Below are positions 61,017-64,000 of a DNA stretch of 64,000 bases, one piece after another. The DNA is from Cysteiniphilum marinum (GTDB lineage: Bacteria; Pseudomonadota; Gammaproteobacteria; Francisellales; Francisellaceae), in the NCBI RefSeq assembly GCF_014857925.1, contig NZ_JACYVZ010000010.1:20339-84338 (forward strand). The letters run 5' to 3'. The translations under genes were made by a program, and so were the position numbers. Numbering within the stretch: the first letter of the stretch is position 1; each line of letters opens with the position of its first letter. Under the pieces are notes generated by a model. The model was not told where the DNA came from. It saw only the letters and a list, made by a program, of their open reading frames with translations, and did not search any database.

Positions 61017-61319
61017 TCACCTTGTGTATTCAGCTATAGCTTCGTCAAGTATATTTAAAGCCTCATTGATAAATTTATAAACTTCATTATTCAACTCTGA
61101 TTTATCAGCTATGTTTTTCACTAAAATTAAAGTTTTCCGCATATGCTGCAGGTCTCTAACACTTTCCCAGCTCATTCCTTCATCAATATGCAGCATAAGT
61201 GCACTATCATTTTCAAATGGTATACACTTAACCACTTCTTGTCTTAATAAACCCCATGCGCCCTGTAAATCTGATAAAATCGTTTTTATATAATGCGTTG
61301 GTTCTTGATAAATTGCCAT
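61017..61319 (-). CDS. Hypothetical protein, 100 residues
   Basis: Not recognised. It is acidic and mostly helical by composition, with WESVRDLQHMRKTLILVKNI and KFINEALNILDEAIAEYTR suggesting an all-helical fold. No signal peptide or membrane helix is visible. The stop is on the catalase side and the start faces the small-gene cluster. The ribosome binding site (GGAAA) is weak. It marks the left edge of a tail of unrecognised small genes. Confidence 0.45.
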   Translation of the reverse strand: MAIYQEPTHYIKTILSDLQGAWGLLRQEVVKCIPFENDSALMLHIDEGMSWESVRDLQHMRKTLILVKNIADKSELNNEVYKFINEALNILDEAIAEYTR

Positions 61320-61514
61320 TTTCCGTAATCAATCATTTGTGAAATTTAAGAAGATGATACAAAAATGATCTCCTTACTGCCAGTAAAACGACTGTCTTCT
61401 TGGTGTTCTGATATTCCACACACTATATCAATCTAAATGTAGACAGGCTTTACTTGGTGTTAAGAACTGGTAAGCTTGGGCGCAGAATGAGTATGTTTAA
61501 CAGGGAGTCAAATT

Positions 61515-61730
61515 GTGAGTATGTATAAAAACTTAGCAAAAGCAAAAATGGAAAGTCTGACGATAAAGTTGCATTATTTAAATGGCGTGCGAGTAACGTG
61601 CAAAGTATCTAAACTATCTGGCACAACGGTTGATGTGGCTATTGATGGCGAACAAGAAAAGCGCACCATTGGTATTGACTCAATAGTCGGCGTTGAACTT
61701 GTTAATGAAGAAGCAGAGGAACTGGGTTAG
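61515..61730 (+). CDS. Hypothetical small protein, 71 residues
   Basis: Not recognised. Lysine-rich at the N-terminus and acidic at the C-terminus (VELVNEEAEELG). The centre (VRVTCKVSKLSGTTVDVAID) reads as an alternating beta pattern. AGGGAG lies upstream; the start is either the GTG at 61515 or the ATG two codons later. Its stop is directly followed by the ATG of the next small frame, an operon-like arrangement. Confidence 0.5.
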   Translation: MSMYKNLAKAKMESLTIKLHYLNGVRVTCKVSKLSGTTVDVAIDGEQEKRTIGIDSIVGVELVNEEAEELG

Positions 61731-61838
61731 ATGGCAAACGAAAGGTTGACAAAATTTAAAAATAATAAAATTAAAGTTAGTCTAAAAATCTACTCAAATA
61801 AGCTGTATACTGGCTCTATTGCGCATTTTGTTTATTGA
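61731..61838 (+). CDS. Hypothetical small protein, 35 residues
   Basis: Open frame beginning on the base after the previous stop codon (TAG then ATG) and ending seven bases before the next gene. It is lysine/asparagine-rich (KFKNNKIKVSLKIYSNK). No homology was recognised. The packing is the only support for translation. Confidence 0.3.
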   Translation: MANERLTKFKNNKIKVSLKIYSNKLYTGSIAHFVY

Positions 61839-61844
61839 TGAGGG

Positions 61845-62240
61845 ATGCCGAGAATGAATGATAAAAATAAAATCGTTGGTGTTTATTCATGTGATCTTGA
61901 ACATAACATTCTATGTGATGAAAATGGCTGTTTCATTGTGGCTGAAAATAAGAAAATGATGATAGATTATATTAATGACCACCACACCTATGACAAAAAG
62001 AAAGACACTATCCATGAAATAACTTTAGGTGAAATACTGTCAGACCTAAGAATAGGTGAGGTTTATTGTTTTGACGTTGAATCGTATAAAACTTTACACC
62101 CGCTCCTTGCTAATCATAAAATTTCCAGCATAAAACCACGTGACTTTTTTGGCAGTGATGGCAAGCATTCAAGCGGCATGAGATTTATTAGATTAAGATT
62201 CCCAGTCGATAAAATCAATGATAATAAAATATTGCATTAG
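61845..62240 (+). CDS. Hypothetical protein, up to 131 residues
   Basis: Not recognised. A charged soluble protein (NKIVGVYSCDLEHNIL; ITLGEILSDLRIGEVYCFDV; SGMRFIRLRFPVDKIND) with no signal or membrane segment. GAGGG upstream fits the ATG at 61854 better than the one at 61845, so the protein may be three residues shorter. It is part of the co-directional small-gene cluster. Confidence 0.55.
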   Translation: MPRMNDKNKIVGVYSCDLEHNILCDENGCFIVAENKKMMIDYINDHHTYDKKKDTIHEITLGEILSDLRIGEVYCFDVESYKTLHPLLANHKISSIKPRDFFGSDGKHSSGMRFIRLRFPVDKINDNKILH

Positions 62241-62291
62241 ATTGAGGGTGTCGTGAATGAGCGTTAATAAACAATACAGTAGGTATGCAAA

Positions 62292-62468
62292 ATGATTAAA
62301 GTTTTTAGAAAAATCAAAGACTTTGCAGTTTTTTGCTTTGATTTTGTTATAGGTGTTATCGTTTGCTTAGCAATGATAGTTATAAACATAGTTGTCTTTA
62401 TAATCCTTTTGATTTTCTTGAACCACAAAAAAAAAGGAAAAAATAAGAATAACATGGTGATTAAATGA
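62292..62468 (+). CDS. Small single-pass membrane protein, 58 residues
   Basis: Open frame with a basic N-terminus (MIKVFRKIKDF), one long hydrophobic helix (FVIGVIVCLAMIVINIVVFI) and a lysine-rich cytoplasmic tail (HKKKGKNKNN). Its stop overlaps the next start as ATGA, supporting translation. Function unknown; small phage or island membrane proteins often look like this. Confidence 0.5.
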   Translation: MIKVFRKIKDFAVFCFDFVIGVIVCLAMIVINIVVFIILLIFLNHKKKGKNKNNMVIK

Positions 62469-62899
62469 GTATAGAAAAATTAGTAGAAAAGCAGCTAGAT
62501 GATGATATGCAATGCATAGATAAATTTAGAGAATACTTGCTATCTCATGTGTCTGAAAAAACTGCAAATAAACACTTAAGTAATATTGAGCTGTATTCGC
62601 ATTACCATAATGATTATGCTTATAACAAAAACGATATCAATAGTTTAGATGATATGAATTCTGATTTAATTATCAACTTTCTTGATAGTTGGGTTTTACG
62701 CAAAACATATCCTACATCATTATATCAATTAGAAAGCTATATAAGCTCATTTAAGAAGTTTCATCAATGGCTCGTAGTAAAAGGAGTGGTTAGTGAAAAA
62801 GATAACAAAAAGTTTGTGAGTGATCTTAAGCAAGAAAAACCTAGTATAGATAAAAAATGGTATAAATTCTTAGCTAGTAATCGACAATATATAATGTAG
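62465..62899 (+). CDS. Core-binding-domain-like protein without catalytic domain
   Basis: Protein of 144 residues, not firmly recognised. The pattern of helices (FREYLLSHVSEKTANKHLSN; INFLDSWVLRKTYP; YISSFKKFHQWLVVKGVVSE) resembles the SAM-like N-terminal core-binding domain of tyrosine recombinases. No R...HxxR...Y catalytic part follows. It may be an integrase remnant or a stand-alone DNA-binding protein. It overlaps the previous frame as ATGA and is followed by a decayed frame. Confidence 0.5.
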   Translation: MSIEKLVEKQLDDDMQCIDKFREYLLSHVSEKTANKHLSNIELYSHYHNDYAYNKNDINSLDDMNSDLIINFLDSWVLRKTYPTSLYQLESYISSFKKFHQWLVVKGVVSEKDNKKFVSDLKQEKPSIDKKWYKFLASNRQYIM

Positions 62900-62900
62900 G

Positions 62901-63183
62901 TACTGCTATTATTTAAAAGGCATCATCGATAAACTCAAAGATGAACGGCAAAAGCTGACTATTGATTTAGTGCACTGAACGTTTTACTTCAAGAAACCGT
63001 GCACATACCCAGTGAAGCGGTCAAGATCAAAGGCGCCATTTTTGTTGATGAGGGTTTAGTTTCTTCGGTCGTAGAGTTTGAGGATGGGTGTGGTAAAAAT
63101 TGAGCTACATTGGTGATGTCTACAAAAACAAAAAGATGATGCTGTGGCTGTTTTTGAAGAAGATTACTAAATTAAGGAAATAA
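62901..63183 (+). pseudogene. Decayed coding remnant in three frames
   Basis: Three consecutive open stretches in different frames overlap end to end: 62901-62978 (GIIDKLKDERQKLTIDLVH), 62972-63103 (ALNVLLQETVHIPSEAVKIK and onward) and 63103-63183 (SYIGDVYKNKKMMLWLFLKK). The joins are consistent with two frameshifts in one former gene. The product is not recognised. Confidence 0.4.
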
Positions 63184-63184
63184 A

Positions 63185-63304
63185 ATGGCAGTAAAGAAAG
63201 GTTATGGTTGGGGTGTGGCATCACCAACAAAATCAAAAAGCAAAAAAATTGATGCGACTGAAAAGTTTTGGCAAAAAGTCAAAGACTGGTGGAACTCAAA
63301 ATGA
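63185..63304 (+). CDS. Small basic protein, 39 residues
   Basis: Open frame starting MAVKKGYGWGVASPTKSKSK and ending in a tryptophan-rich amphipathic segment (KFWQKVKDWWNSK). AAGGAAA lies six bases before its ATG, and its stop overlaps the next start as ATGA. Function unknown; the arrangement with the next gene is the main support. Confidence 0.5.
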   Translation: MAVKKGYGWGVASPTKSKSKKIDATEKFWQKVKDWWNSK

Positions 63305-63846
63305 ACAAACATCTTTTAAATAGTCAGTTTTTAGAATCCATTAGAGATGCAAGTGCTTTTGATTTATATAGATTAAGGTGTTTTATCGGTACAGAAATGG
63401 AATCACCACAAAAGATTTCAGAAATAAAAAAGAAACTAACTGTTGGAATGATGGTGGAGTATTTTGAGCATTCTGAAAATAAATCTAGAACCTGCATTAT
63501 TCAGAAATTAAATAAGACTCGAGCGGTGATTATTGATACTGGAGACAATACCGAATATAACATCCCTTATTACATGCTAAACATTGATAGTAGCAACACA
63601 GCGATCAACCTTTCAAAAGGCAAGAAATTATCAAAAAATGACTTGCAAGTTGGTGAAAATGTTAGTTTTCATTACCAAGGTGTAACCTATAATGGCACCG
63701 TTGTTAAACTTAATGCTAAAACAGCATCCGTTGTCACAACAACTCAGCAAAGATGGCGTGTTGGTTATGAATCACTGACAAAAATCATTGATGGTGAACT
63801 TATAGGTGGTTGTCAAGATTTAGTGCAATATGATAGCCATAGATAG
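63301..63846 (+). CDS. Protein with two SH3/KOW-like repeats
   Basis: Protein of 181 residues from the ATG overlapping the preceding stop (ATGA). After a helical N-terminus (about 1-45) come two similar beta domains: LTVGMMVEYFEHSEN to YNIPYYMLNI, and LQVGENVSFHYQGVTYNG to WRVGYESLTKI. Each has the layout vG-x-V-x-F ... V-x-K-L-N-x-K-x-A-x-V of small SH3-like barrels, implying an internal duplication. Such domains bind nucleic acid or protein. Not assigned to a named family. Confidence 0.55.
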   Translation: MNKHLLNSQFLESIRDASAFDLYRLRCFIGTEMESPQKISEIKKKLTVGMMVEYFEHSENKSRTCIIQKLNKTRAVIIDTGDNTEYNIPYYMLNIDSSNTAINLSKGKKLSKNDLQVGENVSFHYQGVTYNGTVVKLNAKTASVVTTTQQRWRVGYESLTKIIDGELIGGCQDLVQYDSHR

Positions 63847-63874
63847 TAATGGCGAATAAAAATCAAACCAAACG

Positions 63875-64000
63875 GGAGTGTTCATAAAACTGTGTCAATT
63901 TAAATTTAATATTGATGTAATGTGTTATTGCTAGAATAAACAGAGCAACTGTCAAGGAGGAACGCAGCAACGTGTTGCGAGTAGTCCTTGATGGTTGTGA
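63875..64000. mobile_element. Possible insertion-sequence end and hairpin at right edge
   Basis: GAGTGTTCATAAAACTGTGTCA (63875-63897) resembles terminal inverted repeats of IS256/Mutator-type elements, recalled by pattern and not checked. From 63945 to 63998 the sequence folds into a long hairpin: CAAC-TG-TCAAGGA pairs with TCCTTGA-TG-GTTG, and inside it CGCAGCA pairs with TGTTGCG across loop ACG. No transposase frame is visible before the window ends. Confidence 0.35.

Noticed and set aside
63945..63998. An integron attC site
   Set aside because: The outer arms do not match the RYYYAAC/GTTRRRY core pattern, and the upstream genes overlap as an operon rather than sitting as separate cassettes.
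63945..63998. Signal recognition particle RNA
   Set aside because: GGAACGCAGCA looks a little like the conserved SRP loop, but the GGAA is not closed as a tetraloop and the symmetric internal loops are missing.

Overview
This window is an AT-rich stretch of a gammaproteobacterial chromosome. The supporting evidence is the separate glycyl-tRNA synthetase alpha chain, rpsF-rpsR-rplI without priB, an 805-residue GyrB of Escherichia coli-like length, monomeric NADP-isocitrate dehydrogenase, a short IlvN and MltA/PmbA/LysO-type envelope genes. Base composition and gene style suggest the Francisella/Fastidiosibacter side of the class, but that placement is an inference and no rRNA is present to test it. 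Most of the window is housekeeping.

Layout. 1-3430: the end of an LpxL-type acyltransferase gene coupled to a DUF3261-like lipoprotein, then a convergent two-component system. 3468-5469: a SulP anion transporter flanked by two copies of a small inverted-repeat element. 5507-6442: an Xre/RES toxin-antitoxin operon behind a 27-bp palindromic operator. 6449-9623: a KfrA-like DNA-binding protein and icd. 9696-10971: tRNA-Val(GAC) and glyQ. 11193-16975: a branched-chain amino acid operon (leader peptide and attenuator, ilvB, ilvN, a threonine-synthase-like gene, ilvD, terminator). 16977-24713 (minus): pepA, an outer-membrane protein gene, gnd, and the operon lgt-thyA-serA-tilS. 24884-30885: a cation/proton antiporter, mnmA, metK, grxD and sodB, with palindromic intergenic repeats. 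31001-35305: rpoZ, tRNA-Val(UAC), rpsF-rpsR-rplI and gyrB. 35323-46880: cysZ-like, lplA, fic, a potassium channel, dnaQ, hemW, uspA, ybaB-recR and two transporters. 46952-54593: an AddA/RecB-like helicase-nuclease, a 2Fe-2S protein, lysO, pmbA and mltA. 54562-60877: a frameshifted zinc-ribbon gene, tRNA-Ser(GGA), a Bax-like lipoprotein, a degenerate AstE-like protein with an MFS transporter, and catalase. 60878-64000: an accessory tail of small unrecognised genes, a decayed gene and what looks like a mobile-element end.

The most unusual item is the third gene of the ilv operon. It is a threonine-synthase-type PLP enzyme carrying a C-terminal domain that reads as the leucine-binding regulatory domain of 2-isopropylmalate synthase (LeuA). 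Together with the attenuator, this suggests the operon joins the threonine/isoleucine entry step to branched-chain feedback in one transcript. Other notable items are an AstE/AspA-fold protein that has lost both zinc-binding histidines, a three-copy MITE-like family, a palindromic GTCGAAG repeat family, a hidden frameshifted zinc-ribbon membrane protein, and the orphan-gene tail with a strong hairpin at the right edge.
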